The translations under genes and the position numbers were made by a program. Below, in pieces: positions 48,001-60,300 of a DNA stretch of 64,000 nt (within the stretch, counting starts at the first letter, position 1; every line of letters starts with the position of its first letter). The notes under the pieces are model-generated. The model saw nothing but the letters and a program-made list of their open reading frames with translations, was not told the DNA's origin and searched no databases. The DNA comes from Pleodorina starrii. Taxonomy: Eukaryota > Chlorophyta > Chlorophyceae > Chlamydomonadales > Volvocaceae. The DNA is taken from contig BRXU01000025.1 in assembly GCA_030267565.1 (NCBI GenBank), forward strand, positions 603,501 through 667,500. The letters are read 5' to 3'.

Positions 48001-51000
48001 TGGAAAGCACAAGCCTGACTTCTCTGTACTAAACTCCTGTGCCCCGGCCTTGCCCGGCTCGCTGCCCCTGGCCCTGCCGCCCGCAGTATCCGTTTATGGC
48101 CGGGAGCCGGTTGACCGGGTTAAACTTCATGCCGCTGCTCTACGCCCTCCGGCACACCATGATCCGCCACACCAAAGCACAGAACCTGGGCGGCGAGGGC
48201 GTGCTTCAGCTGCCGGATAAGACCGAGACGGACGTGCCAGGTGTGGCGGGCAACCGATGGGTTTGGCACGAGGGTCGGGTTGCGCGCCGCCGCCTTGATC
48301 AGATCGCCGTAGGGTACGGAAGCTGTTCACGCTGCGAACTTCGCGCGGGCGCACTAAAAGAGTCCGGCCAGCCGGAAACGGCCATGGGTAACCTGCGCAG
48401 CACCAGAGATCCGCGGCAGCACCTGGGTCGCGGCGCGATATTGCGAAGTGCATGTGCAGCGCCTGTTGGCCGCGCGCGTACTGAGGTAGCGTGTTCCGCC
48501 GCGACTGGCATGCGTCGCATCCGCCGGGTCGTGCCCGCCAATGTGCTGTGTTGCAGTTGACCTGAGCCCCCAAGAGGAGGATCTGTACAGGAAGATCCAC
48601 AAGGAGGCGGCGGCGAACTGGCGAAAGATCAAGGTAGGCGCGGGGCAGTGCGCCGGGCTGGAAGCCTGGCCGGCTGTCCTAGGATGTGATCCCTTGACCG
48701 GAAGATGTCCCAAGTGCAGCTTGCCTTTGTCACCCTGCCTGCGTGGGACTGCACTTGCCGCCACATGTGCCGGACCGGTCACAGTTATTTTTGCGTGTGC
48801 CGACCGGCATTCAGTCCTCGTCCAGAGAGGCGCATGCAAGAACGCGCTCGTGCATTTTTGTTTACCGCTCAATAACGACAGTATAATAGCTTTCTGAAAT
48901 GCTTTGAATTCCGCGAAATTTGTGCCCTGAAACGGTACTTCTGAGACGTCCGCCTGTGGATAATCCTGATGCCCGCCCGCTGGCTGTCGTGCCATGCCCA
49001 CAGGCCGTCGGCATGGAGTTCGTGAGGAAGCACCTCTTCACCACCATGTCCATGTTCAACCCGCTGCGCCGCATCTGCAGCGGCGGCGTGCTGCGGCCGC
49101 AGGACCTGGTGGTGCCCGACCCGGAGCGCCTGGCGGCCATTGGAGGTACGGTAGGCCGCGCGCGGTTCCTGGGGATGGATGATAGGATGAACCAACCAAC
49201 CTCCATTGCGGCTTGTGTGGCATCGCTGTTTGCTTGTCCCTTCATCGCACCTGGGGTTGCACGCGGTCCGCTTTGAGTTGTGCCAAACGAGCCAAACGAG
49301 CTGGATTCTCCAAGCCGTTCCAGTTGTGTGGCGGTATCTCTGCGAGCCTGCGGCGGTCCAGCTGTTCATTGGCCCGGACAGCGGCGACAGCTGCGTGCTG
49401 TACCCTAACTTCGGGCCGTTCGCGTTCTGTACACTGCAGGCGCCCACGGTGGGGCCACCGGCGGGGCCTCCGGTTCCAACACGGCGATGGACACCACGGA
49501 GGTGCCGGTGCCCGACGACATCAGCGAATGCCCCATCTGCGTGGACACGCTGGACCAGCCCGTGGTCACGCGCTGCAACCACTGGTTCTGCCGCGAGTGC
49601 CTGACTGGCTGGTGAGTGGTGTCAGGGCACCTGCGCTTCCGGTTGGGCCACATGGCAAGTGATGACGCGAGTCTGTTTGTTTGGCGCGACTGCGCAGCTG
49701 TGATGCGTCTGTGCGTGGACGGGGAGAGCGGGGAACCAGCGCGCAGGTCGGACTCTTGAGCAACAGGAACTTTGGCTAGAGTAGTGGCCAGTGCGGATCT
49801 GGATGTACATATTCCCTTCCTCTTCTTGATTTCCACCGCTTGGGGACGCCGACACGTATTTCGTCTTTTGGCTGTTCACGGCCTGCATGCTAAAACGCCT
49901 TTGCAGGTATTCAACTGCTTGCCTATCTTCTGTATTTCTTGCTCTTTATTGCGCCGTCACAGGATCAACGCCTCGGTGCACCACAACTGCCCATCGTGCC
50001 GGCAGCCCGTCTCGGTCGCGACCTTGCGGCGCGGCGTCGTGGCGCAGGTCCAGAGCGCCGCGGCCGCCGCGCCCTCTGGCTCGGACCAGGAGGAGGGAGA
50101 GCCATCCGACGGAATAGCCTGCGAGAGCAAGCTCAAGGTGCTGCTGGCAGAGCTGCGCGCCATGCGGGAGGGGGATCCCACCGCCAAGGCGCTGGTGTTT
50201 ACGCAGTGAGTACATACAGTGCCGGCACTTGTGTGTATGTATGTTACAGTGTGGGGGGCTTTCTAGGCCCATTCTAGGGTGGGGGCACCGCCCTCCTACC
50301 GGTATTGCCGGCACTTGTGTGTGTGTGTGTATGTCGCTGCGAGCTTTCCAGCCTTCCGTTGCACCTTTTCCTGTTCAGTGAGATAGTAGACACCGCCTGG
50401 CACCAACGCCGTGTCGCGGATGCGAGTTGAGTGTCAGCTGCGCGCGCGTCGCGGCAGGCAACGTGTCAGGGCTCTTCGGGGCTGACAGGCCCGCGTGCTC
50501 CTTCCCGCCCTTGCCTACAGATTCAGCCAGACGCTTGAGTGGCTGAAGCCGCGGCTCATCGCCGAGGGCTTCGGCCACCGCAGCATCACGGGCGACATGA
50601 CACAGAAGAAGCGCACTGAGGCCATCGACTCGTTCCAGCGCGACCCCACCACCACCGTCTTCCTGCTGTCGGTCCGCTCCGGGGCGGTGGGCATCAACCT
50701 TACGGCGGCCAACCACGTGTTCCTGCTGGAGCCCTGCATGAACCCCGCCATGGAGGAGCAGTGAGCGGGGGGGGGGGCGGAGAGGGCATGGGCATGGGCG
50801 GGGAGTCAGGGAAGCGCGTGCAGGCGGACAAGGCTGCGTTGCCGATTTGGGGTCGAGGACGTGAAGGGAAGCAGGAAGGTGGGGGAGGCGCCAGGTTCGC
50901 TTGAAGGTGAGCACGTACGGAGAGCTGGCCTGGCGCACCTGGCCTGGCACCGCCTACGGCAAAACGAGGCACCGTGCCTCGATAGTCGATACCCATATGA

Positions 51001-51571
51001 CCTGCTGCCGAGCAGCTGCTGTTGCTTGGGATTCGGGCAAAGGACAACTGGGTTGCCCATTGTTACAGTACAGTACAGGTTGTACGTGGTCCTTGTTACA
51101 TCGCACCGGAGCGCGCGCGAGAGCCTTGGCTTGCTGTCGCGCGAAATGCGCTGCCTTGGTTTGTCGGAGTCCCGTGGTTGTGTTGTGATTTGACGTGTTC
51201 TTCGCGGCGCGTCGTCCCTGGTGTTGCCGCCAACCCGTTACCGCAGGGCCATCGGCCGCGCGTGGCGCATGGGCCAACAGCGTCCCGTCGTGATCAAGCG
51301 CTTCTTCGTCAAGGGCTCCGTCGAGGAGCGCATCATGGAGGTGGTCAAGATGCGCCGCGCAGCCGGCGAAGACGGCAGCGCCGGCGGCAGTTCCGGCAGT
51401 GCCGGCCCCTCGGGCATGTACGCGCCGACCGGGCCCCGCGGCCGCGGCGCGGGCGGGCTCGCTGCAGGGTCGCTGCGCCAGGACAAGACCGACTTGCGGT
51501 TCAACGAGCTGGAGTTGATGTTCCGGGACCCGGACTTCCCGCCACGGGTGGAGGCGGGGAGGGCCCCGTAA
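39077..51571 (+). CDS. RAD5/HLTF-like SNF2 ATPase with internal RING finger and N-terminal CYCYVCD-type module
   Basis: Twenty-six exons, from 39077-39313 and 39439-39534 through 50521-50760 and 51247-51571, all agree in phase and give 1597 residues. Order: acidic start (DLTLDSDSDSG); Cys module RDLAHPRHACAEH, CFCFVCDVKASECRFWGTG (112-130), DHANARPLGYW; an unassigned middle (about 220-850) with a conserved-looking stretch VLVVDCLGRTPATLMGVRVP; then the SNF2 core. Core motifs are MRPYQLQSLAF, Walker A EEMGLGKT (K971), TTYQTLQ, DEGH (1085-1088), CTGTPINN, a C3HC4 RING (C1302, C1305, C1317, H1319, C1322, C1325, C1338, C1341), FSQTLEWL, SGAVGINL and RAWRMGQ. RAD5/HLTF proteins remodel stalled forks and ubiquitinate PCNA; this role is inferred. 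Weak points: the start (39017 is also in frame), the donor of exon 14 (44600, or 44525), the TAG acceptor of exon 15 (45223). Confidence 0.92.
45111..45150 (+). repeat. Perfect 20-bp tandem duplication
   Basis: GCTGCAGTGCAACAGCCCGT occurs twice head to tail in intron 14 of the RAD5-like gene. Confidence 0.95.
45780..45895. other. AT-rich island in intron 15 of the RAD5-like gene
   Basis: About 115 bases are almost entirely A and T (for example TTTATATTTATTTTC and AATATTATTCAAAATAATA), in a gene that is otherwise GC-rich. It could be an organelle-derived insert or a degraded element; origin not determinable by reading. Confidence 0.7.
46865..46987 (+). repeat. Short direct repeats flanking about 90 bases in intron 17
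   Basis: GTGTCACTGGGAAGTG at 46,865-46,880 recurs as GTATCACTGGGAAGTG ending at 46,987. The segment between is A-rich and unlike its surroundings. Confidence 0.7.
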
Positions 51572-54363
51572 GGCGCCCCGAATGCGTACCGCTGGGTGCT
51601 GGCTGTGCCGCGGGACTGCGTTGGGCGCTGCATGGCGCACCCATCCGCATCGTTGCCCATTTTCGGCGCGCGCCGGCGTAGCGCTGGTGGTGAATACGGC
51701 GGGCTCCTGACCCCTGAAGAGGCTTGCGGAGTGTCAGCGGGCTGCCGTTGTCTTGCGCTTCGGTAGTGTGACGTGTCAGGGGCGGGCGCAAGGCCTATGC
51801 CGTTTCTAGAGATTCTTGTGCATTCATGCCTGGCCTGACTGGAAATTTGGGCACCGATTGTACTTGCGCATTATTATATTTCTTTTCGATACCTCGTTAT
51901 GTACCTCTTTTTGTACCTCGTTGTGGCACGAACTGGAGGTTATCTATCCTTGGTAGGGATAGATAAGGATGGAAAATTCCTTACCGTGGGTCCGTATGGA
52001 TTGCCGCGTACAGCGGGGCGCTGGCAAATTGCGACGCGATTGTGAGATACGCTTGGCGCAACGGCGCCCGTCTTGCAGTTGCTAGTAATGTCCCGTCGTT
52101 CGTGCAGAATATGGAGCATGAGGTGTTCCTGTGAAGAAGGCATTGCACTGTTTGCGCGTGTGAATGTTGAAGTCGGCAGGTTTGTGTGCGCGTGGGATGT
52201 CACCACATCCGGGTTCTCTGACTTCTGTGAGGCAAACTGACGAGCCCCGACTGCGGCGCGAGTGGGCACGTTTCTGGGCCCAAGCGTGAAGACATCCAGC
52301 TGAGCTACCGCATGTGGGATACCGTATGTACCGGCAGGGCCCCGTGACCTTGGTCACGGACCTTGGTGCGCAGATGAAGGCGTTACGACCGCGGGCGACA
52401 ACGGACCACAGTGTCTGTGGTGCTGTCTGCCTGCAGGCCACATCACAACGACGACCTTGGACAAGGGGCGCCTGTGGCGTTGTTTGGCTCGTTCGTGTAC
52501 GCGGACAGCAGGTGATGCGCAAGCCAGCCGCAGTAGGCTGTCTTGACGCACGTCTCCTCTATCGAGTGTATGTGGTTCCTTGTGACCACCCTAGCTCTTG
52601 CCTTCGCAACCAGCAATTGCATACGGCGCCTCGTATGGCGCCTGACTGGACGGTTTGGCGGTCGTGCTGTGCATTGCCATGCACGCTAGGGGTGACATTT
52701 GCCACGTGTTCGTTCACCCCTCGGTCGAAGGCGCTACGGTGCGCCCGTGTGTTGCAGCACCCGGGGCGCTTAGGCGGGATTGTGATCTGCGAGGAGCTGG
52801 GAGCGCGGCGTGTTAAGGTGGCGAGCCAGGCTCCTGTCGCAGCGCTATATGCGGCACTTCCTTGTAGATTTCTTTAAGAGGACGCGCATCTTGGCGGATA
52901 CTTGCCGTGCCGGACGGCAGGGCTCTGCTGCGGTGGGAGTGCAACACTGGGATCCAACTAACGACTAGCACCATTGCTGCCGGCACTACTGCAACTGCTG
53001 TTATTGGGTCTGAAGAGGCCCTCATGAACATCGCCGGGGTGGTATGTCCAGAATGTAAGCCTTGCACCCTCCTGCTGCCGCAGAGGGGTTGGGGGTATCA
53101 CGCACGATTTCACTCTTCCGCTTGGAAATGGAGGGTGGGTTTTATGAGGTCACACGCCTAAAAGGAAGGGCCCTTGATGCAACTGCCTCCAAAATCGGCT
53201 CAAAAGCCCTTCTTCACCTGATCAAACAGCGTCACCTGGTCAAACTGGGCGTGGGATACGATGTCAATCAGTGCGACAGCAGTGTGAAATGCCCAGTCGC
53301 TGCTGCGTGATGCGGTGCAGCGGAGGGTGGTGGGCGTCAACGGCCACAAGGGAGGGCTACGAACATTATGGCTTCATCGCGCAAGTGGCCTTTGTGCGAA
53401 GGTTTACACAAGATGCGTATTGCGGTACTTCTTTGGTTGACTTGTTTTCTTCTGGTTGCGCCCATACAGGTCCTTCCCTGGTCGTCCGGTCGACAGGTTA
53501 ACTAACGGTCAACACCTCGGAGAGGGACGTACGTTTACGGGATCCAGGGATCCAGGGATCCAGATGGTTTCCCATTCTCCGAGCAGGCGAACGGAACGGG
53601 GTTGCGACAATGAAGGTTTCCCAGCGCTCCAATTTTTGCAAATTTAATCAAACAATATCGGCGAAGGAAAACGTAAATGGCAGATTGGCGCGGGCCTGAT
53701 GTTGTGACAGAACACTTCGGGACAGAACACAATCGGGAAGCATAGGCGTGCCAGTGGGAATGATGAAGCCGCAAACATAATTGATAGAACCAACCTAAGG
53801 ATTGATGGTTGATACCGTGCTCCAGATCGATGGACGCAAGCTATAATCGGATTAACGACACAATGCTTCCATCGGAACATATGACTGCTTAAAACTCCTA
53901 TGTACGTTCCCCTGTGTACTTTCCCCCAGATGTATCGCAAAAAGGCGTAAAAAGGAAGGCCCGAGTGTATTCGGACAGGTTCGGACAAAAGATGTACCTG
54001 GATGTACCCGGCCAAAGAGTGTAACCGGACGTATGCCATGGCTAAAATGGAATGACTCAAATTTGTTTATCATAATTTGACAAAGTTTTGATTATGCAAA
54101 TCGGAAACTTCGCTGGTGCGTCGTGTGTGCCGTGTGGGGTGTGGCAACCATTTGTACTGAACCCATGTGCGCCGTTACGACAACACCTTGTCGCCGCCGA
54201 ACTGACGAACGATGGGGCCATTGTATTCATCGCATCCTAGACGCGCCAGGAATCTGAAGGGTGAAAAAGATAGCTCAGTTGGTTATCGGTGACACACTTA
54301 ATTGTTCACCTCTGTTGTTCACTGTGATGTTTCGGTCTGACAAACGTATTGCGGTCCGCGTCA
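51572..54363. other. Intergenic region between RAD5-like and kinase genes
   Basis: I see no supported gene in these 2.8 kb. There are AT-rich patches (51,860-51,930), a triple GGGATCCA unit (53,538-53,562), and a tRNA D-arm-like sequence (54,262-54,276) close to the kinase start. Confidence 0.5.
54262..54276 (+). other. tRNA box-A-like sequence
   Basis: TAGCTCAGTTGGTTA is a strong match to the D-arm / box A of tRNA genes, but no box B or cloverleaf follows at the right distance. A tRNA pseudogene or SINE head is likely. Confidence 0.35.
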
Positions 54364-57300
54364 ATGGTGCTGAGGCTCTTTAGCTGTTGCACTAGTGACA
54401 CTTTACATGATGTGCGCCCGAACGCACATCCGCCGCCTGAAAAACGGTGTGATATCCTCGAAAGCGGAGCCCATGCCACCACCGTTTCACTTCCAGATGC
54501 CAGTATGCCTCCGACGAAGATTGTCCCAGACACGCTATCGTCAATTGTCCAGGTATGTAGGAAACAGGGGTTACGGAGTAAGTTCTTGGCGCCAACCTGG
54601 CGTTTGTGATTGCGCGCAGGAACTGCTTGTTCGGCTACCCCAACTGCCAGCGACTACTTGGATTTCTCGCCTAGAAGTCAGCATCTCATTGCTCGCTTCC
54701 TTGACGGAGGTTGACGCTGCGAGGTGGGCTCAATTCAATGACGAGCTGAACGACTGCCCTACATAAACGACAGTGAATCCAGTGGCGGAATGTATACTAT
54801 TAGCTGTAATGCAGGTAGTGTCAGGATTGTTTCCCTTTAGTCCTACTTGCGACTGCTTGCGCATACGAACGTATTTCTTTGGGGTGGCCTGCCCAAAAAC
54901 AGTAAATTATCAACAAATTAAACGCCTTCCGCATTTTCTTATGAGGTTAGAAGCCACTGGGCTCCGTGCGGTACACCGTTCTGTTTTGACCGCAGCTTGC
55001 AAGGGACCGGGCGGTCTGCCGATAGGCAGAATGCAATGCGGGCAATAAAAAAATAAAAATTGCGGCTACACTCAGCGTTTTGATGAGGGTTAACAAGCTA
55101 CGAAGGTCGGGTTTTATACAGATGACATTCCGATGCTTCGCTTCCTCGTCGCTGGCTCCTTGGCGCATCGCCTGGGGCCGATCACTCTGACGCCTCCACT
55201 AATTAATAGTTCAGATTCATTGGCAGGATGGTGCTGTCCTCCGCCAGAACCTCCCCCCCCTTCCCCCCTCCCCAGCACACAGCCCTTGCCGCCCACAGCC
55301 CCGGCCAGCTCCTGCCGCCCACCTCCCACGGCCCCCTGCCAACGCCTGCAAGCAGCGTCGACCCATTCCTGCGCTTGCTCACTCCTGCCCAAACCACCCC
55401 ACTTGATCACCCGAGACCGAGTCCAAGCCGCACGGATGTTGCGACTCTGTTGGTGCTGCTACTGCCCCTCCTACAGCATCGCGCTTTTCGGACCGCTTGA
55501 TGGGCCCGGCGAGGCACTGCCGTACGCCAGCGTCGTGTGCAGCGGCGGGCCGTACGGCGCCTTGCTGCAGCAGCACCAGCAGCTGGGGCACAGGGCGGCG
55601 GTGGTGTGGGCGGCGCGCAGCGCAGATGAGCCGTTCACCTCCTCTCACAGGCTCCTCAGCGGCGTGGTAGGCACGGCATGAACCCTGGTGGTCCCACCAT
55701 GGCATTGAGCTCAGCTGCGGGGTAGTGACGGTGGCGGTTGGTGACGGCGATGGATTGTTTGGTCGTACCTGTTAGGGGGACAGAAGGGCGGAGATTTCCT
55801 GTTGAGTGGGACGTGAAGCCGTGGCGGCCGAGATTCGGTAAATCTCGGGGAGGAGGGGTTTGCGTGGGTTATCCGCGTATAGGCCGGAGCCCGTGAACGA
55901 TAACGTTTGCGTAGGGCGCCCCCGCTTCCGGCCACTGCCGCAACATTGTGGTCGATTCCGGGTTGCGCTTCCCGCCCCTCCGGATCGAAGCTGCAGCTGA
56001 AGCGCAAACAAAACCCATTTCACTCCCGCTCCTGCTCCTGCTCCCTTCCGCGCCCCGTTCCTGCCCCTCCTCCCTCTCCGCGCGCCCCAATCACACCCTG
56101 GACCCATGGGTCGGTCAGCACGGGGATATCCTGCTGCTCTCCAGGGAGGCCTCCACGTCAGCGGAGTTTGGCGACGGCGTCTACTCGGCCAGCGGCGGCG
56201 GCACCGACCACCTGCCGACCGATTGGGCGGCCGCCGCCGCCGCCGCCTCCCCCCTGCGCCACTTTTGCGGCCTGCCGCTGAGAGTGGGGCAGCAGCTGGT
56301 GGCGGTCATCACATTGGCATGGAGCGCCAACTGCGCAGTGCCGCCCGGGCTGCGGCCGCGCTGCGCCGCCGCCACAGCCGGCGGCAGCGGCACGCCGGCG
56401 GCGGCGGCGGCGCCGCCGCCGCCGTCGGAGGCCGAGAGGGCGTGTCTGCTGCAGCTCTCGCAGATCTTCAGCCTGGGCCTGTTTGGCGACCCGTCCAGTG
56501 TGGTGTACGGACAGAAGGTGGCGCGGATGCTCCACGTCATGACGCAGGCCATGACGTTGCAGGTACGGCATTGTACGACACGTACGGCATATGCTCTTTT
56601 TTGGGGCCTGATATTTGCCGGGGCATTGGGTCGCGGCAGAGCGGGCCACGACTCCTGACCGTGGGCCGGAGCGTGGTGCGGGGGTCGGGGCTGGGGCCGG
56701 GGTCATTGCGTCGGTCAAACTTCCCTGGTCTGGGGTTGGTTGGCCAGTCAAACTGCCCGGGCGGGATGGTTGGTTGGTCGCAAACACTGCCGGCGAGGGG
56801 TGAGTTAGTTGGTCAGCGGTGCAGCGCCCCCACGCGAAGCCTCAGGAAAATGGGTTCTGGTCCTTTCTTTTTGGGTTCGATTCCCAAGTTGGACCGTATA
56901 CATACCTAATTATACACACATGACCGCGTCTCCGCACCCATCCCCACTTCACTTCACTTCTTTGCTGATAACCAAGCGGGACGGACCTCGAGCATGACGC
57001 TGCCAACCTGGGAAACGCCTCAAGAAAAGTTGCCGAAACTAACGGCCCCTCGCCCTCTCGTCCCCGCGTTTCTTCCCCCAGGCGGCTCTGGACGGCCTCA
57101 TGGCCGGCGTCCGGGAGGTGCTGCTGCATCGGTGCCAACAGGACCTGGCGGTGACGCTGGCTCTGAAGCACACCTCCGCGCCCACCGCCGCCTTCATCCC
57201 AGAAGGCCGCAGCGCGTCGTTGCTTCTCTCCCCGGCGGCGGCGCCGCTGTCGGCGCTGCAGCAGCAGCGGCGCAGCAACACCGCCAGCGGCCACGTGACG

Positions 57301-60300
57301 GCGGCGGCGGCGGCGGTGCAGGCACGGAGCGGTGGCGGCGGCGGCGGCGGCGGCGGGGAGACACCGCGGGGCTCCGTGTCGGGGCAGGCCCGCGCCGGCG
57401 CGCCGGGGACGGTGGCGAGCCATCCGCCGTTGTCGTACCGCCCGAATACGGCATCGCCGGTGGCAGCTGGGGTCGCCGCCGCCGGCCTCAGCGCGCCGGG
57501 GTTCCCGTTTGGGCGCCCGAACATCAATAGCCAGAACAGCTGCAGCGTCGGTGCAGCGGCCAAAAACACCCCCGCTAACACCAACAGTAATCCATCCATG
57601 AACTTCTCTTCGGGGGGCGGCGGCGGCGGCTTGGCCGCCGCCGCCGCCGCTGCCGCCGCCAAGGTCGCCGCCGCGGCTGGCGGCAACGCCAACCTCAGCG
57701 CACTTTACCGGCGAATGCCCTCGGGTGAGGCCCGCGGCGGCACTGGCGGCGGCAGCGGCACTGGCGGCGGCGGCGGTGCCAGCATGAGCAGAGTGCTCCG
57801 TCACGCCATGAGTGTCGAGCTCGGAATGTCCATGGACGCCGACTGTGCCGTACCGTCTACCGTACACGCGCACATAACATCAGCGGCCCACACGCTACTC
57901 ATGGCCTCGTTGATCGCCACCGATCCGGAGCCCACAGACGAGCCGCCGGCGACCGTAGCGGCCGCCGGCGGCATCCGCTACGCCAGCAACACCTCTTGCG
58001 CCTCGGATCCCCATTCGGCGGCGGCTGCGAGGCGGGAGATCCGGGCCTATCTGGCGCTCCAGGGGAGGGTCACCGGCGGCGCCGGCGCGGGTGCGGGCGC
58101 AGGGCGCGGCACCGGACCCAGCGCCAGCGGCAGCGGCTATGGGCCCCCGGGCGGCGGCGGCGGTGGCGCCGGGGGCAGTGGTCCCGGGGTGGTGCGGCCA
58201 CAGGGATGTATCATCCAGAACTGCCATTTGCATTTGCAGGTGCGGCTGGGACTGGAGAGGCGGTGCGGTGGGTCGGGGTCGTGGTGGGATGGGGCGGGGT
58301 TGTGGTGGGATGGGGTTGTTGTGGCGGTAGAGAAAGGCAGCTTGACGCTGCGGGTAGGGGCCGGCGGGGGATTTGGTGGGGCGGGGGAACGAGGCATGGA
58401 GCGAGCGGGCAAGGGAGCGGTGCGGGAGGTAGGCGGGGTGTTGTATCCGCCTTCAGCAAAGGCCCGATCGGAACATGTCAGATACATGCTAGATACTACC
58501 CAGGATACTACAAGGGGGTTACAGAGGCCGACCGACGTGTGTAGCAGCCGGGCGGCGGTGGTGCGGTGCAGGCAGCATAGGCATCAACGGGATGCAGAGG
58601 CGCAGCTCGTCCAGCTCGTGTCGTACCATGTCGTACCTGCATCTCCACCACCTCACCCCGGCGGGGACAGCCATGCACGCCGTCCGTGCCCCATCCCTCC
58701 ACCCCTCACAAATCCCCCACCCCTTCACCCTCACGCCTCCCCCTCCGCCTTGCCTCCCCATCCCCATCCTCGCCCCGCTCCGCGCCAGGATGAGTCCTTG
58801 CCCTGCCGCGACCTCGTGCTCGTCCAAAAGCTTACGCGGATGCCCGTACAATCGCTCGTACTGGTTGTCGTACGATCCAGCGACGTGCCGCTGCCGCCGC
58901 CGGCAGTCGCTACGGGGCACCGGTTGCCCTACGCCCACGCCTCCACGGCCTCCGTCTCGCCCTCCGCGTCCCAGGCCGGCCCGGGCGCGCCCACGGGCGC
59001 GGCCGCGTGTGGGGGAACGGGTGAGGACCCGGCTTCCCAGTGCCACGCCGCCAACGCGGCGGCGCTGTCCGCGGCCGCCATGACGTCTGTGGGCCTCTAC
59101 CTGAGCAGCCCCGACCCGGTGACCAAAGCGGCGTTGGCAGGCGTGATGGCGGAGGCGCGGGAGGCGGTTCGGGTGAGAGGGAGGGAGGGAGGGCGAGGGG
59201 AACTTGGGAGAGACACGGCAACCCTTAGAGAGAGAGGGGACAGGGTAGGCAGGGAGGGAAGGACTGCCACGCCGCCAAACCGCGCCTTAACCGATAACCG
59301 ACAACCGCCTAACCGTCGCCCCACCATGTGCCACTCACTGCCTGCTGCTGCGCCCCTGCGGTCCTCATCGACCGGCAGCTGGCTCTGGGTGCGTTGTACC
59401 GTCACGTTGTGACCCACGGGTCGCTGACGGAGGAGTGGAACGGCCTGCTGGAGGCACTGGTGGCCGCCAACGGTTCCGCGCGCCTCAGCTACGGCAGCAG
59501 CCGGATGGTGTCGCTGCTGCGGCCGCGGAGTAGCGCCAACGTGATGCAGGAGCAGGTGGGAATGGTTTGGTTTCGGGGCGGAGCTGGTTTCGGGGCGGAG
59601 GCTGTTACAGGATGAAGGTCGGCCACGTGACGGATGTACGGCAATCACACGATGTGGTGCGGGCCCCACGTAATAATGGGGGATGTACGGATGTTGTTGC
59701 CCGGCATCACACACCCCTTCCTCCCTCCCTCCCTCCGCTTCCGAGGTCATGTTGACCCCAACCGTCTCAAACCGTCACCCTGGCGCTTCTTCTTTGGGTC
59801 TGCTTGGGGCCTTCGGGTTTCAGGGTTTTTATGGGTTTTAGGGCCTGTCAGCCTGTGGGCCAGCTTGCCTCCTGAGGTCCCTCCCCAAGGAACCCCTCTC
59901 GCCTCTCGAACCTCCGCCCTCCCGCCCATTGGCCGCAGGCATCTGGCGAGTTCGTGTCGTGCGGCATCATGAACAGCCCGTCTCGCGGCCACCTGGGCAC
60001 CTCCCCGGGTATGTGCGTACCTTGTCGTACCCTTTGTACGGCAGGTTCTCCACTCTGTCTGACAGCGCCCCAAACTGAATAAGCCCTAAATTCACATTAC
60101 ATGCATTCTCTTTTGTAACTCGAGCTGGGAAGGTCGCCTGTTCAAGTCCCGCGATTCCGTTAAATCATCCCGACGCAATAACTGAAGGTTTTAGGGTTTT
60201 ACCATTGCTCTCCTTGCCTGATGTCTGGGTTCTGGGTCTGCTTGCTTACCCCGCCTCCGTCCCTTCGCTGTGGTATTTGTTTTATTACTACCACAACTAC

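Noticed and set aside
57100..59412. Single 770-codon open frame as one exon
   Set aside because: It reads through two good intron boundaries (58239/58789 and 59172/59379); the segment between is W/G-rich and unlike coding sequence. Retention is noted as a finding.
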